Below are positions 1 through 6,878 of a stretch of DNA of 64,000 bases, one piece after another. Origin of the DNA: Thiothrix nivea DSM 5205 (lineage in GTDB: Bacteria; Pseudomonadota; Gammaproteobacteria; Thiotrichales; Thiotrichaceae); NCBI RefSeq assembly GCF_000260135.1, contig NZ_JH651384.1, positions 3,438,001 to 3,502,000 on the forward strand, in the 5' to 3' direction. Numbering within the stretch: position 1 is the stretch's first letter; every line of letters starts with the position of its first letter. The translations under genes and the position numbers were made by a program. The notes beneath the pieces are model-generated. The model was not told the DNA's origin. It ran no database searches and saw only the letters and a program-made list of their open reading frames with translations.

Positions 1-366
1 ATGGCTGGCAACAGCGCTGCCTGCAAGCAGTGGGGGCTGCCTCTGGTTACGGCGTTTTTGGCCTATGTGGTCAAGGAGCAGACTGCCCCGTTGGTCTGGT
101 TGGCGGTATTTGCGGTTTTCATTTTTTATGCCCTGGATGCTTACTACCTGATGCTGGAAAACCGTTTCAGGGAGGCATTCAATGCGAGTGCGAAGAAGAT
201 TGCGGATGGCGAGTTTGCCCGTAGTGACCTGTTTGTTTTGAAACCACAAGGCTCAGTAGCAAGATTTTTATTGAAGGCGTTCACTTCACCTGCGACATGG
301 CCGGTCTATATGGGGATGTTGTTGTTGCTGGTGGTGGCTTACAAATTGGCGGGTGGGGAAATTTGA
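1..366 (+). CDS. Membrane protein of TIR operon (5'-truncated by window)
   Basis: The frame is open from the first base of the window to a TGA at 364-366. The Met at base 1 is probably internal: in related proteins, as I remember them, a short soluble stretch precedes a similar Met-Ala-Gly-Asn segment, so the 5' end most likely lies outside the window. Three hydrophobic segments are visible, at about residues 12-28, 31-50 and 97-117, with a charged loop between the second and third. It overlaps the following TIR gene by 14 nt, which suggests translational coupling. Small integral membrane proteins of this type often sit beside TIR-domain genes; a role as membrane anchor or partner of the TIR protein is inference. 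No enzymatic motif is visible. Confidence 0.75.
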   Translation: MAGNSAACKQWGLPLVTAFLAYVVKEQTAPLVWLAVFAVFIFYALDAYYLMLENRFREAFNASAKKIADGEFARSDLFVLKPQGSVARFLLKAFTSPATWPVYMGMLLLLVVAYKLAGGEI

Positions 367-1810
367 GGTGTCTGCTGCGGTGTTCGGGGCGACGGCGTAT
401 ATTTCCTACGCACGGGCAGATGAACGACGGGTGCAGGTTGTTAGCCAGCTACATCAGGCATTTGCTAATGAATGGGTTCATCTGAAGGTTGATGCAAACG
501 AAGTGCAGCCGCGTGAGTCTTTTGAGGATTTCATCAATGAAATTGGCAAGGCTGACTGTGTTGTTGTCGTATTCAGCGAGAGCTACCTGCGCTCATTCTA
601 TTGCATGTTGGAATTGACCCGAATCCTGCGGCACGGCAACGCAGTCCAGCGGGTTTATCCGGTATTTGCAGAAGACGGTTTCCGCCTGGATGGAGTGCGT
701 CAACACTGGAAAAACTACTGGCAGGACAAGTTTGATCATTGGCATAACCAGTCCAATGATGAGCCTGATGAAGTAGTTGATGCTTTCGGTTCTGTTGATG
801 AGTGCAATGAAATTCTGGCTAACCTCGATAGTGTTTTTGAGCATTTTGCCAGATGTTTGGCAGGACAGGTTCCTGCGTGTAATGCCGAGGTTATTGGCTG
901 GGTTAAGCAGATATATTTCAGGCGTATAGAAGAAAACCCGGTTTTCCAGAGAAGCATCCGGTTTTTACGGAGTTGTCACGATAAAGTCCGCATGACCCTG
1001 AACGTTGTGCTTGATGAGCATCTGGATGAAACACAGGGGCAGAGTGGCGAATTGTCCGGGAAACCTGAAAAAATTGTTCCGTTTTTGGTGCAACTGCCTA
1101 TTCCTGAATTATTGAATATCTTCAACCAGGCACAGGAATTCATTGCAGGGCAGGATGCTGGTTCTTCAGCAAAGCGGTATCTTCAAGAACTCTCTCAGCT
1201 ATTGCAATATCTGGTGCCACTGTTATTCCAGCCAGAAGCAGTGAAAAATCTGCAACACCGTCGTACAAAGGGTGGAAGTGGCATTGTTGTGATCCCTTGT
1301 GCCTCCGAGGTGTCGGCAGAGATTCTCATGGCTGGTGTTGACAGACGTGCGACAGACTTTGGTTGTAACCAGCTTGACTCAGGGCAGATGATGCTTTGTC
1401 CTGGGAAATATTGCCTGCCACTCCCGCCGGAGTCGGGTATCGCAGGCGTGTCGGAAACGCTGAAGGATGTCGATACGGATTTGGCTCAACGAATGGGGCT
1501 GGATGCCGTCGATGAAGATTTGTTTGAACGGTTCGTCAAACAGGATGGTGTGGAACCAAAGGAACGCTACTTGCTGGTTAAGGACGAGCTTGAGTTTCTA
1601 CGAGATGATGGTCAACCCGGTTATTACTGGATACTGAATTCTGATGGCGGCGGCGGTTCTCAACGTTGGTCTGCATTAGCTGATGAACTCTCCAAACGTT
1701 ACCCTGAAATATTGTTACTGAGTCTGGATAGCAAGCAATTACGGGAGGAAAGGAGATTTTTCCGTATGCTGCATAAAGTTGTTCCGCGCCACTTAAGCAT
1801 TGAAGGCTAG
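353..1810 (+). CDS. TIR domain protein
   Basis: This 485-residue protein starts at a GTG inside the preceding gene. The N-terminal 150 residues are a TIR domain: the opening strand AYISYARADE (15-24), a second hydrophobic strand VVVVFSESY (70-78), and the CMLELTR helix (84-90), whose Glu87 sits where the catalytic Glu of NAD-cleaving TIRs lies. Residues 150-485 match nothing I recognise; they are mostly helical, with a Gly-rich turn near 440. Bacterial TIR effectors commonly hydrolyse NAD+ or make cyclic ADP-ribose products when activated. The gene lies between a membrane protein and a MoxR ATPase, four bases before the latter, so it is probably the effector of this operon. TIR assignment is firm; NADase activity is inferred from the family. 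Confidence 0.88.
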   Translation: MGKFEVSAAVFGATAYISYARADERRVQVVSQLHQAFANEWVHLKVDANEVQPRESFEDFINEIGKADCVVVVFSESYLRSFYCMLELTRILRHGNAVQRVYPVFAEDGFRLDGVRQHWKNYWQDKFDHWHNQSNDEPDEVVDAFGSVDECNEILANLDSVFEHFARCLAGQVPACNAEVIGWVKQIYFRRIEENPVFQRSIRFLRSCHDKVRMTLNVVLDEHLDETQGQSGELSGKPEKIVPFLVQLPIPELLNIFNQAQEFIAGQDAGSSAKRYLQELSQLLQYLVPLLFQPEAVKNLQHRRTKGGSGIVVIPCASEVSAEILMAGVDRRATDFGCNQLDSGQMMLCPGKYCLPLPPESGIAGVSETLKDVDTDLAQRMGLDAVDEDLFERFVKQDGVEPKERYLLVKDELEFLRDDGQPGYYWILNSDGGGGSQRWSALADELSKRYPEILLLSLDSKQLREERRFFRMLHKVVPRHLSIEG

Positions 1811-1813
1811 GTT

Positions 1814-2809
1814 ATGAGTAAACAAAGATTTATTTTACAGGACTGCTCGGCCATTGAAATCACCAATGATGTTGGTGATTGTTCGCAGCACTTATTGGGT
1901 GCGGAAGAGCGTGACGCCATCAATGCTGCGTTGGCAATCAATCGCCCATTACTGATTTGGGGGGAGCCAGGGATTGGGAAAAGTCAGTTAGCCAGAGCAG
2001 CGGCCAAAGAACTGAAGCGGGTGTTTATTCCATTTGTAGCCGATACCCATACTGAATCACGAGATTTGCTGTGGTCACTGGATGCAGTGGCGCGATTGGC
2101 TGAGGCGCAGATTCAAAATCCGCAAAATCCTGACAGGGATGCGGTAGCTCTGGAGAAGTTTATTGTTCCGGGCGTATTGTGGTGGGCACTGAACTGGAAA
2201 AGCGCGGAAGCATTCATTGCTCGGGAAAACGAAGGGGAATACCGGCATCAACCGCCAAGTTATAACGAAGGGCTTTGTAGCCCGGATAACGGTGTTGTTG
2301 TGCTCATTGACGAAATCGACAAGGCAGATAGCAGCGTGCCGAATGGTTTGCTCGAAGCATTGGGCGCAAACCGGTTTCATCCGCAAGGTCTGGATCAGCC
2401 AGTGGAAAGTGCCGGGGTGCGCCCTTTGGTAATCATTACGACAAATCGGGAACGTAGTCTGCCGGATGCTTTTGTCAGGCGCTGTCTTTCTTTGCATTTG
2501 GCCTTTCCTGAGGGAGAGTCAGCACAGTTTGATTTCCTGCTTGACCGGGCAAAACTTAACTTCCCTGATCTGGATATTGAAACCATTCTTGAGCCTGCCG
2601 CAGAAATGCTGGTGGATGATCGGGCTTATGCTGAGGCAAATAATTTGCGGCCTTTACCGGGTCAGGCAGAATATTTTGATTTGCTGCGGGGTGTGCGTGA
2701 GTTGAAGCAGCATAACCCTGATGTCGTTATTGCTGATTTGTTAGCAAAATTACAGCGATTCACTTATCAGAAGCACCCTAACTACCCGAGAGAGCCTTAT
2801 AGCGAATGA
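1814..2809 (+). CDS. MoxR-type AAA+ ATPase
   Basis: A 331-residue AAA+ ATPase of the MoxR kind. Walker A is GEPGIGKS (50-57), Walker B VVVLIDEID (161-169), sensor 1 VIITTN (206-211), and the PDAFVRRC segment (217-224) carries the arginine-finger region. The Walker B region is preceded by an insert of about 60 residues rich in Trp, typical of MoxR proteins used in conflict operons. MoxR ATPases normally work with a vWA-domain partner, remodelling or gating it with ATP. Here the partner would be the next gene, whose ATG overlaps this stop codon (ATGA, 2806-2809). The gap to the upstream TIR gene is three bases, so all are probably co-translated. Confidence 0.92.
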   Translation: MSKQRFILQDCSAIEITNDVGDCSQHLLGAEERDAINAALAINRPLLIWGEPGIGKSQLARAAAKELKRVFIPFVADTHTESRDLLWSLDAVARLAEAQIQNPQNPDRDAVALEKFIVPGVLWWALNWKSAEAFIARENEGEYRHQPPSYNEGLCSPDNGVVVLIDEIDKADSSVPNGLLEALGANRFHPQGLDQPVESAGVRPLVIITTNRERSLPDAFVRRCLSLHLAFPEGESAQFDFLLDRAKLNFPDLDIETILEPAAEMLVDDRAYAEANNLRPLPGQAEYFDLLRGVRELKQHNPDVVIADLLAKLQRFTYQKHPNYPREPYSE

Positions 2810-5646
2810 GCAAGGGGCAGGCACATATCGGACAAGTAAGCCGCGCTGATCTCTTAAAAGCGCTGGCGACAGGCGAAGCAGGGTCAGTGCAGCGTATTGC
2901 CGACCAGCTTGGCCTGAATTATGTGCCGGAGGATGTTACTGCTAAAGATGTTGAAAATGCCGATCCTGCTCCATCGACGGATTCGCCTCAGGTTTTTGTT
3001 AGTTATGCGTCTGAGGGTATGCGGCCTACTGCCGGATTCTGGTTGCTGGAAAGCAGGGAGTCTCATGCTCCAGCTGAAGAAAACCCGACTCCGCAGCCAG
3101 TATCTGCCCCTATAGAGTGGGAGGGTCGGCCTACACAAGCCCCCCGTTATCATTTGTTGGTGGAGCCTCGCGCGTTTATTCCCCGCTTGCTGCCTTATCT
3201 GCAAAATCAGGTTACCGGGTTAAAACCGGATATTGCCAAACTGGTTGCTTGTGTAAGTCAGGCGAAAGCCCTGAATCATGTGCCTCGCTTACCGCTACGG
3301 ACATTGAATACGGTAGTGCAGGTGATTGATGACCGGCATTCGCATTTGATCCCCTATTGGAAAGATCATTCGGTGCTCCGACGTTTGGTGGGGGCGCTAC
3401 ATAACGCTGAGATTCAACAAGCAGTGTTAATGGACGGGCAGTCTGAACCGCGCGTGTTGGGAAATAACGGCTGGCAGAAATGGCAGCCGCCAGAAAACGG
3501 TGGTGTTGTTATCATCTTCAGTGATTTGGGGGCGTTGTCTCAGAGTCCTGAATCCCAGGTGCCAATTTGGCTGACATTGGGGCAGAGACTAAATCGCTCA
3601 GGATGTAAAGCGGTTGTTTTCACGCCTTGTAACCCTGCATTGTGTGATGTTCGCCTTAAAACATTATTCTCGCTAGAAGCATTGACCGGTTCAGCTGTTA
3701 GCCCGGTTAGAACGGTGAATGCGGCATTACATTCGCAGGCTGGATTGTTGCTGGATGCATTATCCCCTGTTATTCGTCTCGAACCGGGATTGTTACGGCA
3801 AATGCGTTTGGCAATGGCGCAACATGGCAAACGTTGGCAGATAGGAGAGGACGTGGAGTCACTGGTTTGGCAACATGGGGATATTCAGGATGCCCATAGT
3901 GTTGCTGCAACCTGGAACCGCGATGCCCGCAAGCTACGTCTCCAACGGTTTATGCTACTTTCCCGGCAAGAACGCCTGACAGCATTGGATGTCATTCGGC
4001 AGTGGCGGCAACCTCTGCCCAAGCAAATCTGGTTTGAGGAAATTACCAGCCTCGACCTGGAATCACGCGATTTACTGGAAGCTGATGTGCAGGCAGCGGA
4101 CGCCTATTTCCAGCAGTTGAGTGAGCAGGTGCAAAGCGAAGTGTTCCTGATGCAGGAGGCAGAAACACGGGACTGGCTGCAACGTGTGTCGTGGCGGATG
4201 CCGGAAACAGCCTTGGAGAATGCGACGGTAGGTAAGGCATTGCAACGCATCAAGTTCATGGTTGCGCCAGAAGCGTCAGGGATTGACCCACGCAATCTTT
4301 CAGCCAGTGATGCCCCTGAAAAAAGGGTGATGCTCTATCAGCAGGGTGAGAGCATCAGTCTGGACTGGCCAGTGCCCTCTTTCCAGAATGTGGCTGTTGG
4401 CAGCCCATTAGGAATGATACGGTTACGTCATGAACTGGTGCGGATTGAGGTTGATGGTAAAGCTGTAGGTGAGTTACCGCTTTGGTCAATGAGTTTGGGG
4501 TTGCCGGGAGATGCCAGCGGGTTCAAGGCAATCAGTGATCTGGAAACCCTGTATTTCAAACAGGCGCAAAAGCCCGGTTGGGCCGACAGCATAGGCCGTG
4601 ATACTGAAGGCTTGTATATCGAGCACTCCTGCCTCGGAAAATCCTACCGCTCTTACTGGCAAAATCCTGAAGCAGATGGCGCGAGTGGCTACTGGCAAGG
4701 TGTCCCACCCGGCGACATCGGCATGGACGATTACGGCCTCTACGCTGACCTCCCCATCTCCAACATCCCCCAACGTTTCCGCTGGATCGAACCCGGCACG
4801 TTCCTGATGGGTTCCCCCGAATCTGAACCGGAACGCTGGGCTGAACGTGAAACTCAACATCAAGTGACCCTAACCCAAGGTTTCTGGCTGGCTGACACCA
4901 CCGTTACCCAAGCCCAATGGCAAGCGGTGATGGGTAACAATCCCAGTAACTTTAAAGACGCCCCCAACAACCCGGTCGAGCAGATAAGCTGGAACGACGC
5001 CCAAGCCTTCATTAAAAAACTGAACCAGCAAACCCCCGGCCTACAGGCAAAACTCCCCACCGAAGCCGAATGGGAATACGCTTGCCGCGCCGGAACCATC
5101 ACCCCGTTTTCCTTCGGCGACAATATCACCCCTGAACAGGTTAATTACGCAGGCAATTACCCCCACGCAGGCGGTAAAAAAGGTCTATATAGAAAGCAAA
5201 CCGTCCTGGTCAAATCACTCCCATCCAACCCGTGGGGTCTATACGAAATGCACGGTAACGTGTGGGAATGGTGTCAGGATGTCTGGCAGGAAAAATTACC
5301 GGCGGAGCCGGTAACAGACCCGAAGGGTGTCGCCGGAGGCGACAAGGAGGCAGGCGTCGGGCGCGTGCTGCGCGGCGGCTCGTGGGACTCCGTAGGCTGG
5401 TACTGCCGATCTGCCTCCCGCAGCTGGTCCTCGCCCGGCTTCCGTCACAACGCCCTTGGCTGTCGGCTTGCCCTAGGTCATTCCGAGTTCAGGCCGGGCG
5501 GCGGAGCCGCAGGGAGCGGAGCGACCGTCAACAAGCAGGGAAGAGCGGACGGGGCAGGCACGGGCAGCCGCGTCGCGGAGCAGCGGCAGACCGTGACAGC
5601 ACCGGGAGCGGGCAAATCAAGGAAGAAACCTAAAAAACGGAAATGA
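2806..5646 (+). CDS. vWA-like / FGE (SUMF1) fusion with DGR-type variable C-terminus
   Basis: A 946-residue protein. Residues 1-100 are low-complexity and Pro/Ala rich. Residues 100-300 look like a degenerate vWA domain: hydrophobic strand VVQVIDD at about 170, followed by a Ser-containing turn instead of a clean DxSxS, and VVIIFSDLG at about 234-242. Residues 300-650 are unrecognised. From about 655 a formylglycine-generating-enzyme-like (SUMF1) C-type-lectin domain runs to 895: FRWIEPGTFLMGSP, then the TEAEWEYACRAGT and EMHGNVWEWC motifs. The RGGSW strand lacks the complete catalytic cysteine pair of true FGE (Ser at W+2, Cys at W+7), so it is probably a binding scaffold. Residues 857-892 show DGR-like variation against the paralogue at 6879-7805. 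A basic tail ending in a Lys/Arg cluster follows. Likely the sensor of the TIR/MoxR operon; that role is inference. Confidence 0.85.
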   Translation: MSKGQAHIGQVSRADLLKALATGEAGSVQRIADQLGLNYVPEDVTAKDVENADPAPSTDSPQVFVSYASEGMRPTAGFWLLESRESHAPAEENPTPQPVSAPIEWEGRPTQAPRYHLLVEPRAFIPRLLPYLQNQVTGLKPDIAKLVACVSQAKALNHVPRLPLRTLNTVVQVIDDRHSHLIPYWKDHSVLRRLVGALHNAEIQQAVLMDGQSEPRVLGNNGWQKWQPPENGGVVIIFSDLGALSQSPESQVPIWLTLGQRLNRSGCKAVVFTPCNPALCDVRLKTLFSLEALTGSAVSPVRTVNAALHSQAGLLLDALSPVIRLEPGLLRQMRLAMAQHGKRWQIGEDVESLVWQHGDIQDAHSVAATWNRDARKLRLQRFMLLSRQERLTALDVIRQWRQPLPKQIWFEEITSLDLESRDLLEADVQAADAYFQQLSEQVQSEVFLMQEAETRDWLQRVSWRMPETALENATVGKALQRIKFMVAPEASGIDPRNLSASDAPEKRVMLYQQGESISLDWPVPSFQNVAVGSPLGMIRLRHELVRIEVDGKAVGELPLWSMSLGLPGDASGFKAISDLETLYFKQAQKPGWADSIGRDTEGLYIEHSCLGKSYRSYWQNPEADGASGYWQGVPPGDIGMDDYGLYADLPISNIPQRFRWIEPGTFLMGSPESEPERWAERETQHQVTLTQGFWLADTTVTQAQWQAVMGNNPSNFKDAPNNPVEQISWNDAQAFIKKLNQQTPGLQAKLPTEAEWEYACRAGTITPFSFGDNITPEQVNYAGNYPHAGGKKGLYRKQTVLVKSLPSNPWGLYEMHGNVWEWCQDVWQEKLPAEPVTDPKGVAGGDKEAGVGRVLRGGSWDSVGWYCRSASRSWSSPGFRHNALGCRLALGHSEFRPGGGAAGSGATVNKQGRADGAGTGSRVAEQRQTVTAPGAGKSRKKPKKRK
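5374..5481 (+). other. Candidate DGR variable region A (VR)
   Basis: Thirty-six codons align without gaps to 7632-7739. Most differences fall at first and second codon positions, while the third base stays C (pairs such as TCC/TAC, AGC/AAC, TCC/AAC, GGC/GAC, CAC/AAC, GCC/AAC). This is expected when AAC codons of a template repeat are randomised at adenines by a diversity-generating retroelement. Invariant codons mark the CLec scaffold: GGSW at the start, RSA in the middle, RLALGH at the end. The region is in the usual place, near the C-terminus of an FGE-type CLec domain. No template repeat or reverse transcriptase lies in this window. Confidence 0.78.
5493..5610 (+). repeat. Conserved post-VR block A with palindrome
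   Basis: This block is shared with 7760-7870. The first 22 bases are identical, as are 37 bases at 5559-5595 (matching 7819-7855); the middle differs in length. It contains the near-perfect palindrome CCGCGTCGCGG (5568-5578). In gene A it is translated as a Gly/Arg-rich tail; in gene B the stop codon comes earlier and most of it is non-coding. Conservation independent of reading frame points to a DNA or RNA element, as expected for the IMH/hairpin that sits 3' of DGR variable regions. Confidence 0.7.
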
Positions 5647-5807
5647 AGCACAAGTTTTTCAAAATCCCGGTAGTCAACCCGGAAAATGCCGAATCCGACC
5701 TCAACGCCTTCTGCAACCAGCACAGCGTTTCTAACCTAGACAAACATTTCGTCACCGAAGGCGCGAACAGTTTTTGGGCGGTGTGCGTCACATGGTTTGA
5801 TTTGTAG
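5643..5807 (+). pseudogene. Truncated DGR-associated HRDC-type accessory gene
   Basis: A 54-codon reading frame whose ATG overlaps the stop of the FGE gene (ATGA, 5643-5646). It begins MKHKFFKIPVVNPENAES and ends FWAVCVTWFDL. From memory, this matches the N-terminal part of a protein found beside DGR reverse transcriptases, where the segment is followed by an HRDC domain of roughly 80 residues. Here the frame stops before any HRDC domain; the DNA after about 5790 belongs to the promoter region of a toxin-antitoxin pair. I read it as a gene broken by insertion of that pair. The family match rests on recall of the N-terminal pattern and needs a database comparison; the ORF and the overlap are seen directly. 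Confidence 0.6.
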
Positions 5808-5821
5808 GTTGGTAGGAAAAC

Positions 5822-5852
5822 TTGCGTCACCATCCACCCTTGTCGCTATAAT
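5822..5852 (+). promoter_or_regulatory. Putative sigma70 promoter of the toxin-antitoxin pair
   Basis: A perfect TATAAT at 5847-5852 is preceded by TTGCGT at 5822-5827 with a long (19-nt) spacer. Transcription would start near 5859, about 28 nt before the antitoxin ATG. The -10 is convincing; the -35 is weak. Confidence 0.5.
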
Positions 5853-5886
5853 CAATCCGATGGCTTTAACAACAGGAGTCCCGCTC

Positions 5887-6141
5887 ATGCAAATCACGCT
5901 GGATGTACCCGAACAATTCTGCATGGATGTTTCCCCCGAAGAGCTGGGGCGTCAAATCAAGCTTTACGCAGCCCTGACCATGTACCAGTCCGGTAGCTTG
6001 TCAGCGGGAGCCGCTTGTGAATTTGCGGGAGTTGACCGCTTTACGTTCATTGCCGAGTGCAGAAAGCACAACATACCCATGATCAATTACGAGCCGGGGG
6101 AACTGGCGGCTGAGGTCGCGGCTTTCAGAAAGGCGTCCTGA
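5887..6141 (+). CDS. UPF0175 family antitoxin
   Basis: An 84-residue protein. The start is placed at ATG 5887 because an AGGAG lies about 11 nt upstream and the family begins with a short beta strand (MQITLDVPEQF); a longer in-frame reading from 5797 would include the promoter. UPF0175 proteins are small DNA-binding antitoxins with a helix-turn-helix: here residues 25-60 read as a helix, SAGAACEFAGVDR as the HTH turn, then a helix and the conserved INYEPGEL segment. The stop overlaps the ATG of the toxin gene by one base. The UPF0175 + DUF3368 PIN pairing is common in sulfur bacteria and cyanobacteria. It probably represses its own promoter. Confidence 0.85.
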   Translation: MQITLDVPEQFCMDVSPEELGRQIKLYAALTMYQSGSLSAGAACEFAGVDRFTFIAECRKHNIPMINYEPGELAAEVAAFRKAS

Positions 6142-6614
6142 TGCTGGTTATCGCGGACTCTTCGGCGTTGGTTGCACTGGCCGTGTGTGATGGTCTGCAT
6201 TGGCTGGATGCTCGTTTTGACGAAATCCGGGTTCCGGTGGCAGTTTTCACCGAATGTACAGTTGTCGGGAAACCAAAGGCTGAAGTGTTACGCCGCTACT
6301 TGCAGGATAAAATAGTGCCTGTCGACTTTTGTGAAACCCTCATCACACCTTCCGGGCTGGGTGATGGCGAGCTGGAAGCGATGTCGCTTTACCAACATTT
6401 ACACGCTGACTACCTGTTGATTGACGACCGCCGCGCCCGTAAGGTTGCCATTTTCAACAAACTCAACACCATTGATAGTATCGGCATGTTGATCTGGGCA
6501 AAAGATGAGGGGCATATCCCTGCAATCCACCCCGGTCTCGAAGCCATCCGGCAAGCCGGAATTTTCCTCTCGGATGCGGTATGGCAGGAAGCCTTGTTGC
6601 TGGTTGGAGAGTAG
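6141..6614 (+). CDS. DUF3368 PIN-like toxin
   Basis: A 157-residue PIN-fold protein of the DUF3368 group, expected to be a metal-dependent ribonuclease toxin. Acidic residues in the right places are Asp6 in VIADSSALVAL, the GDGELEA segment at about 74-80, and the YLLIDDRRAR strand-turn at about 92-101. It overlaps the upstream antitoxin by one base. The TAG stop lies inside the 9-bp target duplication of the downstream MITE, so the element inserted at the very end of this gene without shortening it. Toxicity and substrate are inferred from the family. Confidence 0.85.
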   Translation: MLVIADSSALVALAVCDGLHWLDARFDEIRVPVAVFTECTVVGKPKAEVLRRYLQDKIVPVDFCETLITPSGLGDGELEAMSLYQHLHADYLLIDDRRARKVAIFNKLNTIDSIGMLIWAKDEGHIPAIHPGLEAIRQAGIFLSDAVWQEALLLVGE

Positions 6615-6755
6615 TCCGACAGCAATTCCCGGTCAAGAATCATATAATCCATTGATTTTAAAAGAAGATTGCATTCATTTTGCACAATTGCAAACAACTG
6701 AATTTCTTTGAAAATCATGATATTAAGCCATGACCGGTAATTGCTGGTAGTCCGA
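6611..6755. mobile_element. MITE with 16-bp inverted repeats and 9-bp target duplication
   Basis: The core element spans 6620-6746 (127 bp). Its ends are CAGCAATTCCCGGTCA (6620-6635) and TGACCGGTAATTGCTG (6731-6746), inverted repeats with one mismatch. It is flanked by exact copies of GTAGTCCGA at 6611-6619 and 6747-6755, a 9-bp target-site duplication. The interior is AT-rich and has no coding capacity, so it is non-autonomous and would be moved by a transposase elsewhere. I cannot assign the parent IS family. Confidence 0.8.
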
Positions 6756-6800
6756 AATGGTCTATTCCTTGAAGGAGTGTACATGATCCAATGGTGGGAA

Positions 6801-6864
6801 GAGGGCGTATGCAATACGCCTCTACGGAGATTGTCCCTTGTAGGGGCGTATTGCATACGCCCTC
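6801..6864. repeat. Long palindromic repeat element
   Basis: Two perfect 20-bp arms, GAGGGCGTATGCAATACGCC (6801-6820) and its reverse complement (6845-6864), extend to 25 bp with one mismatch around a 14-nt loop. It lies 15 nt before the start of the second FGE gene. A strong GGAG plus ATG (6783) just upstream opens a 30-codon frame that reads through the palindrome and stops at 6873-6875, three bases before the FGE ATG. It may be a dispersed intergenic repeat or a regulatory hairpin. Confidence 0.75.
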
Positions 6865-6878
6865 TCTACGTGTAATCC

